DNA of 64,000 nt from the NCBI GenBank assembly GCA_963698275.1, contig CAVOQE010000003.1:141272-205271 (forward strand), read 5' to 3'. This DNA is from Anderseniella sp963698275. Lineage in GTDB: Bacteria; Pseudomonadota; Alphaproteobacteria; Rhizobiales; Aestuariivirgaceae. Below the pieces are notes generated by a model, which was not told the origin of the DNA, made no database searches, and worked only from the letters and a program-made list of their open reading frames with translations. Of the stretch, positions 45,226-53,190 are shown in pieces (the stretch's first letter is position 1; every line of letters begins with the position of its first letter). The position numbers were made by a program, and so were the translations under genes.

Positions 45226-46011
45226 CTACTTCTGGATGTTGTGACGATTGAGGCGGCGCTCGGCGGTCTGGTTCCTGATCGCCTCCGCGTCGCTTTCACG
45301 CCACGCCGCACCAACGGATTTCATATGTGCCCTGACCGCTGCCTCAGCCCGGTCCGGATCGCGTGCCATCACCGCGTCGTAGATGGCGCGGTGTTGTTCC
45401 AGCAGGGCATCGCGCCCGCCCTTGTGCCCATACAGCAGGTGGCGGTTGTAGAAGACGCCGTGTTCCAGAAGATTGTAGATGGAGCGCAGCGACTGGATCA
45501 TCACGATGTTGTGGCTGGCGTCACTCACCGCGATGTGGAGTTCGACGTCCAGCTGGGCTTCTTCATCAGGGTCTTCCTTCTCGTGTGCTATTTCCATGCG
45601 CTGCATGATCGAGGTCAGAATTTCATGATCCGCGCTGGTGGCCCTGAATGCTGCCCAGCGTGCTGCCTGGGCCTCGATGCCTTCCCGGAACTCCAGATAA
45701 TCTCCGGTGGCTTTTTCGTGTTTGCCGAACAGGCCGATTATCGGTTCTCCGAAAATCGAGTGCATGACATTGGCCACATAGGTGCCGCCGCCCTGTCTTG
45801 CGGTGAGCAATCCTGATGCTTCCAGTTGTCCAAGTGCCTCGCGCAAGGTGGGGCGCGAAACGCCGAATTCGCCGGCCAGATCGCGTTCGGCGGGCAGTTT
45901 GTCGCCAGGGCGAAGCACACCTTCCAGTATCAATCGCTCGATCTGGTGGACGATTTCTGCTGATACCCGCTCCTGCCCCACAGGGTGAAACATCTGGCCA
46001 GCCTCCGGCAT
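45226..46011 (-). CDS. GntR/FadR family transcriptional regulator
   Basis: 261 residues from the ATG at 46011 (a TTG at 46029 is possible). The winged helix reads RLILEGVLRPGDKLPAERDLAGEFGVSRPTLREALGQLEASGLLTARQGGGTYVA. The C-terminal FCD domain has the metal-binding Asp and His residues in LDVELHIAVSDASHN and later EQHRAIYDAVMARDPDRAEAAVRAHM. FadR-type FCD regulators sense organic acids such as glycolate, lactate or pyruvate. The neighbours fit (malate synthase G, an FAH-type enzyme), but the target is not proven. Confidence 0.9.
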   Translation of the reverse strand: MPEAGQMFHPVGQERVSAEIVHQIERLILEGVLRPGDKLPAERDLAGEFGVSRPTLREALGQLEASGLLTARQGGGTYVANVMHSIFGEPIIGLFGKHEKATGDYLEFREGIEAQAARWAAFRATSADHEILTSIMQRMEIAHEKEDPDEEAQLDVELHIAVSDASHNIVMIQSLRSIYNLLEHGVFYNRHLLYGHKGGRDALLEQHRAIYDAVMARDPDRAEAAVRAHMKSVGAAWRESDAEAIRNQTAERRLNRHNIQK

Positions 46012-46154
46012 GGTAATTACGATTTCCAAAACGGATCAAACAAGCGTCAGCCCAATTGGTCAAGTCAATTGCCCAATTGTGCTGACACCACTGGTGTTGT
46101 TTGTCGAATGACCGGCAATGTAGCTGACGAACAAGTTGCTGAACTGAGCGAACG

Positions 46155-46187
46155 CAAAAAAGCCGGCAGAAAACTCTGCCGGCTTTT
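46155..46187. terminator. Bidirectional rho-independent terminator
   Basis: AAAAAAGCCGGCAGA, a short loop and TCTGCCGGCTTTTC form a ten-base stem flanked by an A-run on the left and a T-run on the right. On the minus strand it follows the cytochrome c stop (46209) by 22 bases and ends in six Ts, so it terminates that gene. The weaker T4 on the plus strand has no gene to serve. Confidence 0.88.
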
Positions 46188-46208
46188 CATTGTGACCGGA
46201 TACCGGTT

Positions 46209-46592
46209 TTACTTGCTCAGGGAAGCCAGGTAGGCCGCAACGTCCATGCGCTGGTCTTCCTTTGTCAGCTTGAAGGTCATCTTTGACTTGCCGCCGATAT
46301 AGCCCTTGGGGTCAGCAAGGTACTCCACCAGCTTGGCTTCGTCCCATTCGCCGATCTTTTCGGCAGCATCGGTGATGCCCTGGCCGTATTTGTACCCTTC
46401 AACAGACGCTGCCTTGCGCCCGATGATGCCGACCAGATGCGGGCCGACCTTGTTTTTCTCTGCATCGGCGACGTGGCATGCCTTGCACTTCCTGAAGACT
46501 TTCTCGCCTTTGGCCGCATCGCCTTCTGCGAGCGCGCTGGTTGACATGGCACCAAGCGCTACAGCGACAGCGATTACAAACTTAAAACTCAT
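46209..46592 (-). CDS. Class I cytochrome c (c2-like)
   Basis: 127 residues from the ATG at 46592, which has a GGAGG box. A signal peptide ends near STSALA|EGDAAKGEKVF. The heme site is CKACH; Met in GKSKMTFKLTKEDQ is the probable sixth ligand; KVGPHLVGIIGRKAASVEGYKYGQGITDA is the c2 hinge. It is a periplasmic one-heme electron carrier. A terminator follows, so it is a single-gene unit. It is a plausible acceptor for the molybdoenzyme at 51444-56620, though only by co-occurrence. Confidence 0.93.
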   Translation of the reverse strand: MSFKFVIAVAVALGAMSTSALAEGDAAKGEKVFRKCKACHVADAEKNKVGPHLVGIIGRKAASVEGYKYGQGITDAAEKIGEWDEAKLVEYLADPKGYIGGKSKMTFKLTKEDQRMDVAAYLASLSK

Positions 46593-46824
46593 TTCATTCC
46601 TCCGGTATCGGTCTTTCAATGTGTTGCCCGCTCTCATATAGCTCATATATGGGCTCCACATGAATATACTGCAACAGGTTCAGTTGGGTAGATACATGTT
46701 GCCACATCATTAATGTGTGAGAATAGACCCGAAAAACCCGCCACATAGTGGAATGAATCGTTGAAATGGCGGCTCCGGCGTGCTGAATGCGGGCATATTC
46801 AGGACAAATCGGGAAAATCTGTAC

Positions 46825-48996
46825 ATGGCTGAGACTGTGAAACACGGCGGTTTGACCGTCGCGAAAAAACTCTATGAATTCGTCAACACCGAAGCACTGC
46901 CGGGAACCGGGGTTGAGCCTGACAGTTTCTGGTCGGCGGCAGATGAGATCATTCACAAGTTCTCACCCAAAATTGCCGGCATGTTGCGCAAGCGAAAAAC
47001 CCTGCAGAACAAACTCAATCGCTGGCACAGGCAGAATTCGGGTCAGGCAATTGATCCCGGCGCGTATCGCGGTTTCCTGGAAGAAATCGGCTATCTGGTG
47101 CCCGACAAGGGTGATTGCAGAATTGCCACCCGCAATACCGATGACGAGATCGCCAGGGTGGCCGGTTCGCAGCTTGTGGTGCCGGTGATGAATGCGCGCT
47201 ATGCGCTCAATGCCGCCAATGCGCGCTATGGCTCGCTGTATGATGCGCTGTACGGCACCGACGCCATTTCCGAAGCAGGCGGGGCGGAACGTGCCGGCGG
47301 TTTCAACCCGGTACGTGGCGAGAAAGTCATCGCCTGGGCCCGCAAGTTTCTCGATGAAGCGGTGCCCTTGTTCGGCGGCAGTCATGCCGATGTGACACGC
47401 TACTTCATCAAGGGGCGCAAGCTGGCAGTGTCACTGTCGTCCGGGTCGGTCACCGGCCTGGTCGACAATGCCCAGTTCAAGGGGTTCAAGGGCGACAAGG
47501 CCAGTCCGACGTCGATTCTGCTGGTCAACAACGGCCTGCACATCGAAATAGTCATCGACCGCAGCCATGTCATCGGCAGTTCCGATGATGCCGGTGTGGC
47601 GGATGTGATCATCGAAAGCGCCATGTCGACGATCATGGACTGCGAGGATTCTGTTGCAGCCGTTGATACCGACGACAAGCTGGTTGTGTATCGCAACTGG
47701 CTTGGCCTGATGAAAGGCGATCTGGCCGACACCTTCGAAAAGGGCGGCCAGGCGATAACCCGAAAACTGGTCGCGGACCGCGAATACACCGGCGTCAACG
47801 GCAAGCCGTTGTCACTGCATTCGCGCTCGTTGATGCTGGTGCGCAATGTCGGCCTGCTGATGACCATCGGCACCATCACCGACAGCAACGGCAATGATAT
47901 ACCCGAGACCCTGCTCGACGCACTGGTCAACACGGCCATCGCCTTGCATGATGTCGGTCCCAACGGTGCCTTCCGGAATTCGCGCAAGGGATCGGTCTAT
48001 GTGGTTGTGCCCAAGATGCACGGCCCCAAGGAGGCCGCCCTGGTCAATCAGCTTTACACCGCGATTGAGAACGCCTTCGGCATGAAGCGCAACACGGTGA
48101 AAATGGGCATCATGGATGAAGAGCGCCGCACCACGGTCAATCTCAAGGAATGCATCCGGGCAGCCCGTTCGCGGGTGTTCTTCATCAACACCGGCTTCCT
48201 TGACCGCACCGGCGATGAAATCCACACCTCCATGGAAGCAGGTCCGATGATCCGCAAGGCCGACATGAAGGCATCCACATGGATCGACGCCTATGAGCGC
48301 TGGAATGTCGATGTGGGGCTTGAGTGTGGCTTGCCCGGTGCCGCCCAGATCGGCAAGGGCATGTGGGCCATGCCCGACCTGATGGCAGATATGCTGGAGC
48401 AGAAGATCGTGCACCCGAAAGCCGGTGCCAATACCGCCTGGGTGCCGTCACCGACGGCAGCCACGCTGCACGCAACCCACTATCACCAGGTCAATGTCGC
48501 GGAAGTCCAGAAGCAGCTGGCATCTCGCGAAAAGGCCAGGCTGGAGGATATCCTGACCATTCCGCTGGCACCGAACGCCAACTGGGACCGCAAGGAAATC
48601 CAGAACGAGATCGAGAACAACTGCCAGGGCATTCTCGGCTATGTAGTGCGCTGGGTCGACCAGGGGGTCGGCTGTTCCAAGGTTCCCGACATCAACAATG
48701 TCGGCCTGATGGAAGATCGCGCCACGTTGCGGATTTCAGCACAGCATCTGGCCAACTGGCTGCGCCACAAGGTGGTCACGCGCGCCAAGGTGATGAAAGC
48801 CATGAAGAAGATGGCGGCTATCGTTGATGAGCAGAATGCCGGTGATCCGGCCTATCGGCCGATGGCGGATGACTTTGACAACTCCATCGCGTTCAAGGCA
48901 GCCTGTGACCTGGTGTTTGAGGGCCGCAAGCAGCCGTCCGGTTATACCGAGCCGGTTCTGCATGCCCGGCGCATAGAGTTGAAGGCGAAAGCATGA
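46825..48996 (+). CDS. glcB: Malate synthase G
   Basis: 723 residues, the full length of isoform G. The barrel segment MDCEDSVAAVDTDDKLVVYRNWLGLMKGDL with the catalytic metal region, GLLMTIGTIT...ETLLDALV, and the C-terminal GCSKVPDINNVGLMEDRATLRISAQHLANWL are typical. It condenses glyoxylate with acetyl-CoA to malate. The ATG at 46825 is chosen over 46780. It overlaps the next gene by four bases. No isocitrate lyase is in the window, so glyoxylate may come from glycolate, allantoin or similar. Confidence 0.96.
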   Translation: MAETVKHGGLTVAKKLYEFVNTEALPGTGVEPDSFWSAADEIIHKFSPKIAGMLRKRKTLQNKLNRWHRQNSGQAIDPGAYRGFLEEIGYLVPDKGDCRIATRNTDDEIARVAGSQLVVPVMNARYALNAANARYGSLYDALYGTDAISEAGGAERAGGFNPVRGEKVIAWARKFLDEAVPLFGGSHADVTRYFIKGRKLAVSLSSGSVTGLVDNAQFKGFKGDKASPTSILLVNNGLHIEIVIDRSHVIGSSDDAGVADVIIESAMSTIMDCEDSVAAVDTDDKLVVYRNWLGLMKGDLADTFEKGGQAITRKLVADREYTGVNGKPLSLHSRSLMLVRNVGLLMTIGTITDSNGNDIPETLLDALVNTAIALHDVGPNGAFRNSRKGSVYVVVPKMHGPKEAALVNQLYTAIENAFGMKRNTVKMGIMDEERRTTVNLKECIRAARSRVFFINTGFLDRTGDEIHTSMEAGPMIRKADMKASTWIDAYERWNVDVGLECGLPGAAQIGKGMWAMPDLMADMLEQKIVHPKAGANTAWVPSPTAATLHATHYHQVNVAEVQKQLASREKARLEDILTIPLAPNANWDRKEIQNEIENNCQGILGYVVRWVDQGVGCSKVPDINNVGLMEDRATLRISAQHLANWLRHKVVTRAKVMKAMKKMAAIVDEQNAGDPAYRPMADDFDNSIAFKAACDLVFEGRKQPSGYTEPVLHARRIELKAKA

Positions 48997-49883
48997 ACAT
49001 AGGTTTCATCGGACTGGGTGCCATGGGACTTCCCATGGCGGTCAATCTGGTCAGGGCGGGTCACGTCGTTACTGCGTTCGATTTCAACAAGGACGCGCTG
49101 AAGGCCTTTGCAGAGCAGGGCGGCCTGGTTGCAGACAATGCTGCGGATGCAGCGAAAGCGTCAGACTTTTTCGTGCTGATGGTGGTCAATGGCGACCAGG
49201 CAGATGATGTCCTGTTCGGGGCCGGCAAGGCGGTTGAGGCCCTGCCGTCCGGGGCTTGCGTCATTGCCTCGTGCACCCAGCCGCCGGCCCAGGCCAAAGC
49301 GCTGGGCGACAAACTGGCCGAACATCAGCTCACCCTGGTGGATGCGCCTGTTTCCGGTGGCGTCGGCGGGGCCCAGACCGGCACCTTGACCATCATGTCA
49401 TCGTGCCCGGCGCACGTGTTCGAGAAGGCCAGACCGGTGCTCGACGTGGTCGGCAAGAACGTGTTTCACGTCGGCGAGGATCATGGCGCGGGCTCGACGG
49501 CGAAGCTGGTCAACCAGTTGCTGTGCGGTGTTCACATTGCCGCTGCTGCAGAAGCGCTGCAACTGGCAGAAGCCGCCGGCGTCAATCCGAAGTCGGTGTT
49601 TGATATCGTGTCGGTGTCTGCCGCGGCGAGCTGGATGCTGAATGATCGCGGGCCCCGCATGCTGGAGGATGATCCCGAAGTTCGCTCGGCCGTGGATATT
49701 TTCGTCAAGGACCTCGGCATCGTGCTGGACCATGGCCGTGCCGCGCGTCATGGACTGCCCTTGTCTGCAGCGGCGCACCAGATGTTCCTGGCCGCCTCCG
49801 GCGCAGGTTTTGGCAGGAAGGATGACAGCCAGGTCATCCGCTCGTATCGTTCGCTGAACTCGAAGCCAGACAACAAGGACTGA
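48993..49883 (+). CDS. Beta-hydroxyacid dehydrogenase (tartronate semialdehyde / threonate dehydrogenase-like)
   Basis: 296 residues. NAD fold GFIGLGAMGLPMAVNL (GxGxxG at 7-12), substrate loop DAPVSGGVGGAQTGTLTIM and the catalytic Lys in GAGSTAKLVNQLLCGVHIAAAAEAL identify the 3-hydroxyisobutyrate dehydrogenase family, closest in look to LtnD/GarR-type enzymes. Coupled to malate synthase G, it could reduce tartronate semialdehyde made from glyoxylate, or oxidise a C4 sugar acid. The exact substrate is open. Confidence 0.88.
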   Translation: MNIGFIGLGAMGLPMAVNLVRAGHVVTAFDFNKDALKAFAEQGGLVADNAADAAKASDFFVLMVVNGDQADDVLFGAGKAVEALPSGACVIASCTQPPAQAKALGDKLAEHQLTLVDAPVSGGVGGAQTGTLTIMSSCPAHVFEKARPVLDVVGKNVFHVGEDHGAGSTAKLVNQLLCGVHIAAAAEALQLAEAAGVNPKSVFDIVSVSAAASWMLNDRGPRMLEDDPEVRSAVDIFVKDLGIVLDHGRAARHGLPLSAAAHQMFLAASGAGFGRKDDSQVIRSYRSLNSKPDNKD

Positions 49884-49888
49884 CAATC

Positions 49889-50839
49889 ATGGCAGCAAGC
49901 TTCAACCAGCCGCTGGGCGGCAACGACATGCCGCGCTTTGCCGGTCCTGCCACCATGATGCGCCTGCCGACGGCGAAAACTGCCCGTGGCCTGGATGCCT
50001 GCTTCGTCGGCGTGCCCATGGACATCGGCACCTCGAACCGCTCCGGCACCCGGCACGGGCCGCGCCAGATCAGGGCCGAAAGCTGCATGTTGCGGCCCTA
50101 CAACATGGCGACAGGTGCAGCCCCTTTTGATTCACTTCAGGTTGCCGATATCGGTGATGTTGCCGTCAACACGTTTGACTTGAAGAAGTCCGTAAAAATA
50201 ATCGAGAAGGCCTATGACCGGATCCTGGCCCAGGATTGCGTGCCGCTGACGCTGGGCGGTGACCATACGCTGACCCTGCCCATCCTGCGCGCCATGCATA
50301 GGAAGCACGGGCCGGTGGCGCTGCTGCACATCGATGCCCATGCCGACATCAACGAGCATATGTTCGGCGAGAAGATCGCCCATGGCACACCGTTCCGCCG
50401 CGCCGTGGAAGAAGGCCTGCTGGCGCAGGACAAGGTGTTCCAGATCGGCCTGCGCGGGACAGGCTATGCGCCTGCAGATTTTGACTGGCCGCGCGAGCAG
50501 GGTTTCACCGTGGTCACTGCAGAAGAGTGCTGGTACAAGTCCATGGCACCGTTAATGGAGCAGGTGCGGGCAAAGATCGGTGATCATCCGTGCTATTTCA
50601 CCTATGATATCGACAGCCTTGATCCGGCCTTCGCGCCGGGTACGGGTACGGTGGAAATGGGCGGACTGACCACCTGGCAGGCCTTGGAAATCGTGCGCGG
50701 TGCCAAGGGGCTGAACCTGGTCGGCGGGGACCTCGTCGAGGTGTCTCCGCCCTATGATCCATCCGGCAACACCGCACTGATCGGGGCCAATATTCTCTAT
50801 GAAATGCTCTGTGTGCTGCCGGGCGTAAAGTATCCCTAG
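49889..50839 (+). CDS. speB: Agmatinase / ureohydrolase family protein
   Basis: 316 residues with the binuclear manganese motifs GGDHT, DAHAD and DIDSLDPAFAPGTGT. The N-terminal GVPMDIGTSNRSGTRHGPRQIR is the agmatinase/guanidinobutyrase pattern. It releases urea from agmatine or a related guanidino compound. It lies five bases after the dehydrogenase, as the third gene of the malate synthase operon, which hints at a guanidino acid route instead of plain polyamine synthesis. Confidence 0.88.
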   Translation: MAASFNQPLGGNDMPRFAGPATMMRLPTAKTARGLDACFVGVPMDIGTSNRSGTRHGPRQIRAESCMLRPYNMATGAAPFDSLQVADIGDVAVNTFDLKKSVKIIEKAYDRILAQDCVPLTLGGDHTLTLPILRAMHRKHGPVALLHIDAHADINEHMFGEKIAHGTPFRRAVEEGLLAQDKVFQIGLRGTGYAPADFDWPREQGFTVVTAEECWYKSMAPLMEQVRAKIGDHPCYFTYDIDSLDPAFAPGTGTVEMGGLTTWQALEIVRGAKGLNLVGGDLVEVSPPYDPSGNTALIGANILYEMLCVLPGVKYP

Positions 50840-50899
50840 ATCAGTATGATTTTTGATTGAATCAATTAAAAATCATAAAACTGATCGCTTTCAAGGTGC
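50840..50899. repeat. AT-rich palindrome GATCAGT...ACTGATC
   Basis: GATCAGTATGATTTTTGATT and its mirrored partner AATTAAAAATCATAAAACTGATC form a near-perfect hairpin directly after the speB stop (50839), with the tail CTTTCAAGGTGCTAGAGCAAC. A degenerate relative (ATCAAAAGGCATAG, CTTCAAGTGCTAGAGGCAC) lies at 51303-51352. It probably also serves as a terminator for the speB operon. Confidence 0.65.
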
Positions 50900-50941
50900 T
50901 AGAGCAACTTTATGGGTTCAATTGAACCCATGTTACTCTAG
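50899..50941. repeat. CTAGAGCAAC palindrome with ATGGGTTC arms
   Basis: CTAGAGCAACTTTATGGGTT, centre CAATTG, and the mirrored AACCCATGTTACTCTAG form a dyad of about 43 bases. The ATGGGTTC...GAACCCAT arms and the GCAAC flanks repeat those at 114-154, only the centre differing. It is embedded in a tandem of other palindromes. Confidence 0.75.
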
Positions 50942-50996
50942 AGCGAGCTATGATTGGATAGGATCATTTAGCTGCGGTGATTTTTGATCACTGCCA
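50939..50996. repeat. Half-copy of the 300-bp element end
   Basis: TAGAGCGAGCTATGATTGGA, then GGATCATTTAGCTGCGGTGA, aligns with the right inner-facing end of the 810-1109 element (TAGAGCGAGGTGAGGTTGAA, then GGATCATTTGACCGCGGCGA) over about 58 bases. No opposite end is seen, so this is a solo end or decayed copy. Confidence 0.6.
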
Positions 50997-51004
50997 GGAC
51001 AGTG

Positions 51005-51273
51005 GTGTGTACCGCCAAGGCCGGAATCTATCCACCGACGGGTATCTTGTTCGCGCTGGCATTGGATCCCCATTTTCATGGGGATGACAGGGGTGTGGGA
51101 CAGGGGACGGGTATTTGTACCGCTCAAGCCAGCAGGGTGACGGCGGCGCTCCGCTGGGGCGCACCTAGTGCCCTGGATTGGCAACCATCGCTGCCGTCAT
51201 CCCCATGAAAATGGGGATCCAATGCCGATAAGGACGGTGTATACCGCAAAGTCATGGATTCCGGCCTTGATCG
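51005..51273. repeat. Nested inverted-repeat block between speB and the molybdoenzyme operon
   Basis: The outer arms CCAAGGCCGGAATC (51010-51026) and its complement near 51256-51271 enclose inner arms GGCATTGGATCCCCATTTTC and its complement at about 51196-51226. Each inner arm carries its own CCCCATTTTCATGGGG hairpin. Between them, 51117-51172 is a degenerate inverted copy of the 19 kb repeat (GCTCAAGCCAGCAGGGTGAC...GGGGCGCAC). No gene is seen in this gap of about 600 bases. Confidence 0.6.
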
Positions 51274-51443
51274 TTTCCAAAGTGCCGCTCGAGGCCCTGG
51301 TGTTTTGATCGGACCAATCAAAAGGCATAGAACCGGCCACCCTTCAAGTGCTAGAGGCACAATGGCGCAGGGGTCTCGATAATTCTGTGCAACCTGGCGG
51401 CCAAACCCTATATATCGCGTAACAGATAACCAGTTTTGAGGCA

Positions 51444-52082
51444 TTGCCTTTGCAATCCGTGAAAATCACAGCCATAGCCGATTATGCAGCCACCACGGCG
51501 GCCGGCTGGAAGCAGGTGCCCGCCGAGACGGTGGAGATGATGCCGGCTCCGGTTGAGATGCAGCCCAATGGCTTCATCCAGGCCAACTGGCGCGATCGCC
51601 CCTATGGTCAATTGGCCAGTCTTGAAGCGCAATCGGTACATGACGGCACCACCATTGCCGTGCGCCTGCGCTGGGCGTCAGAAAAGCCCGAGACCGGGGG
51701 CCGCGAAGGCTTTCCTGACGGCGCGGCCATTGCCTTCCCGGTCACTGGTGACCCGGTGCTGTGGAGCATGGGCAATGAAGACGAGCCGGTGCAGTTCATC
51801 CAGTGGCAGGCCATGAAGAACAAGATCCGCTCGGTGGTTGCCTGGGGGATCGGGTCGTCCGTCCCCGGCACACCGGTCAGCGAAAGCGTGACCGCCGGGT
51901 GGTCGCAGGGACATTGGACAATTGTAATGTTGCGCACCCTTGCGGGCGGGCCAGAAGCCGCTACCCTGCAGCCCGGCACCAACACCCGGATCGGCTATGC
52001 CGTCTGGAACGGCTCCAATGAGGAGCGCGCCGGCATCAAGGCAGTGTCGGCGGACTGGTCGCCGCTGAACATCGACGCTTGA
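51444..52082 (+). CDS. Type II DMSO reductase family, heme b gamma subunit
   Basis: About 212 residues beginning at a TTG (51444, or 51450). No ATG fits. The sequence is the ethylbenzene dehydrogenase gamma fold (EbdC/DdhC/SerC): IQANWRDRPYGQLASLEAQSVHDGTTIAVRLRWAS, FPVTGDPVLWSMGNEDEPVQFIQWQAMKNK, GHWTIVMLRTLAG and AVWNGSNEERAGIKAVS. The family carries one heme b ligated by Met and Lys and passes electrons to periplasmic cytochromes. No signal peptide is seen; partners in this class are co-exported with the Tat-signal-bearing alpha subunit. It is first in the operon, the reverse of the classic ABCD order. Confidence 0.85.
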   Translation: MPLQSVKITAIADYAATTAAGWKQVPAETVEMMPAPVEMQPNGFIQANWRDRPYGQLASLEAQSVHDGTTIAVRLRWASEKPETGGREGFPDGAAIAFPVTGDPVLWSMGNEDEPVQFIQWQAMKNKIRSVVAWGIGSSVPGTPVSESVTAGWSQGHWTIVMLRTLAGGPEAATLQPGTNTRIGYAVWNGSNEERAGIKAVSADWSPLNIDA

Positions 52083-52098
52083 AGGAGCTGATACCCAT

Positions 52099-53190
52099 AT
52101 GAGCAATCGCCAGGTGGCCATGGTCATCGATCTCAACAAGTGCATTGGCTGCCAGACCTGTACTGTCGCGTGCAAAACCTCGTGGACCTCTGGCGAGGGC
52201 CAGGAAGGCATGTGGTGGAACCAGGTCAATACCGCGCCCGGCCACGGCACGCCGAAAGACTGGGAGAAGATGGGCGGCGGCTTCAAGGGCGGCGAGCCGC
52301 AAAAGGGCGTGCGCCCGGCGCAGGGTGATTTCGGCGAAGGCTTTGAACTGAACTACAAGGAAGCCCTGTTCTCCGGCGCCGGCAACGAAGCGCTCAAACC
52401 CATCGGCGAGGAGCCGCAATGGGGCACCAACTGGGACGAGGATGTGGGTGCCGGCGATTATCCCAACTCCTACTTCTTCTATATCCCGCGCATCTGCAAT
52501 CACTGCACCAAGCCTGCCTGCATGGAAGCCTGCCCGCGCGGTGCCATCTCCAAGCGCGAGGAAGACGGCATCGTCGTCATCGATGAGAACCATTGCCGGG
52601 GCTTGCGGTTCTGCCAGTCCGCGTGTCCGTACAAGGAAATCTACTACAACCATGTCACCGGTCATGCGCAGAAATGCGTGTTCTGCCTGCCGCGCATCGA
52701 ACAGGGCGTGGCAACGGCGTGCTCGCGCCAGTGCCCGGGCCGGGTGCGGTTCCTGGGTTTCCTGGAAGATGAAGACGGACCGATCCACAAGCTGGTCAAT
52801 GTGCACAAGGTGGCCCTGGGGCTGCACCCTGAATATGAAACCGAACCGAACGTGTTCTACATTCCGCCCCTGTCGCCGGAAAAATTCGATGATGACGGCA
52901 ACCCGACCGGTGAAGACCGCATTCCGCTGGAATATCTGGAAAGCCTGTTCGGTCCGGAAGTCGGCCCGGCGCTGGAGCGTATCAAGCAGGGCCGCGCCGA
53001 CAAGCAGGCAGGCAGGCCTTCAGACCTGATGGACACGCTGATCTCGAAGAATTTCCTCGACCTGTTCGGCCCCTTCACCAACCATCCGCGCGAGATCGAG
53101 CGCATCGCCACCGAGCTCGAACGTGAACCGGTGATCGTGCCGCCGTCAATCGAGATCGCCTATCGAGGTCCCGGAGGGTCCAGCCAGTGA
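52099..53190 (+). CDS. Type II DMSO reductase family, Fe-S beta subunit
   Basis: 363 residues with four cysteine clusters: CIGCQTCTVAC, CNHCTKPACMEACP, CRGLRFCQSACP and CVFCLPRIEQGVATACSRQC. In the third motif the second cysteine is Leu, so that site should hold a [3Fe-4S] cluster, as the corresponding Trp does in nitrate reductase NarH. EbdB, DdhB and SerB share this plan. The subunit wires the Mo site to the heme b gamma subunit. The ATG at 52099 follows GGAGCTG; the alpha gene starts within its stop codon. Confidence 0.92.
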   Translation: MSNRQVAMVIDLNKCIGCQTCTVACKTSWTSGEGQEGMWWNQVNTAPGHGTPKDWEKMGGGFKGGEPQKGVRPAQGDFGEGFELNYKEALFSGAGNEALKPIGEEPQWGTNWDEDVGAGDYPNSYFFYIPRICNHCTKPACMEACPRGAISKREEDGIVVIDENHCRGLRFCQSACPYKEIYYNHVTGHAQKCVFCLPRIEQGVATACSRQCPGRVRFLGFLEDEDGPIHKLVNVHKVALGLHPEYETEPNVFYIPPLSPEKFDDDGNPTGEDRIPLEYLESLFGPEVGPALERIKQGRADKQAGRPSDLMDTLISKNFLDLFGPFTNHPREIERIATELEREPVIVPPSIEIAYRGPGGSSQ

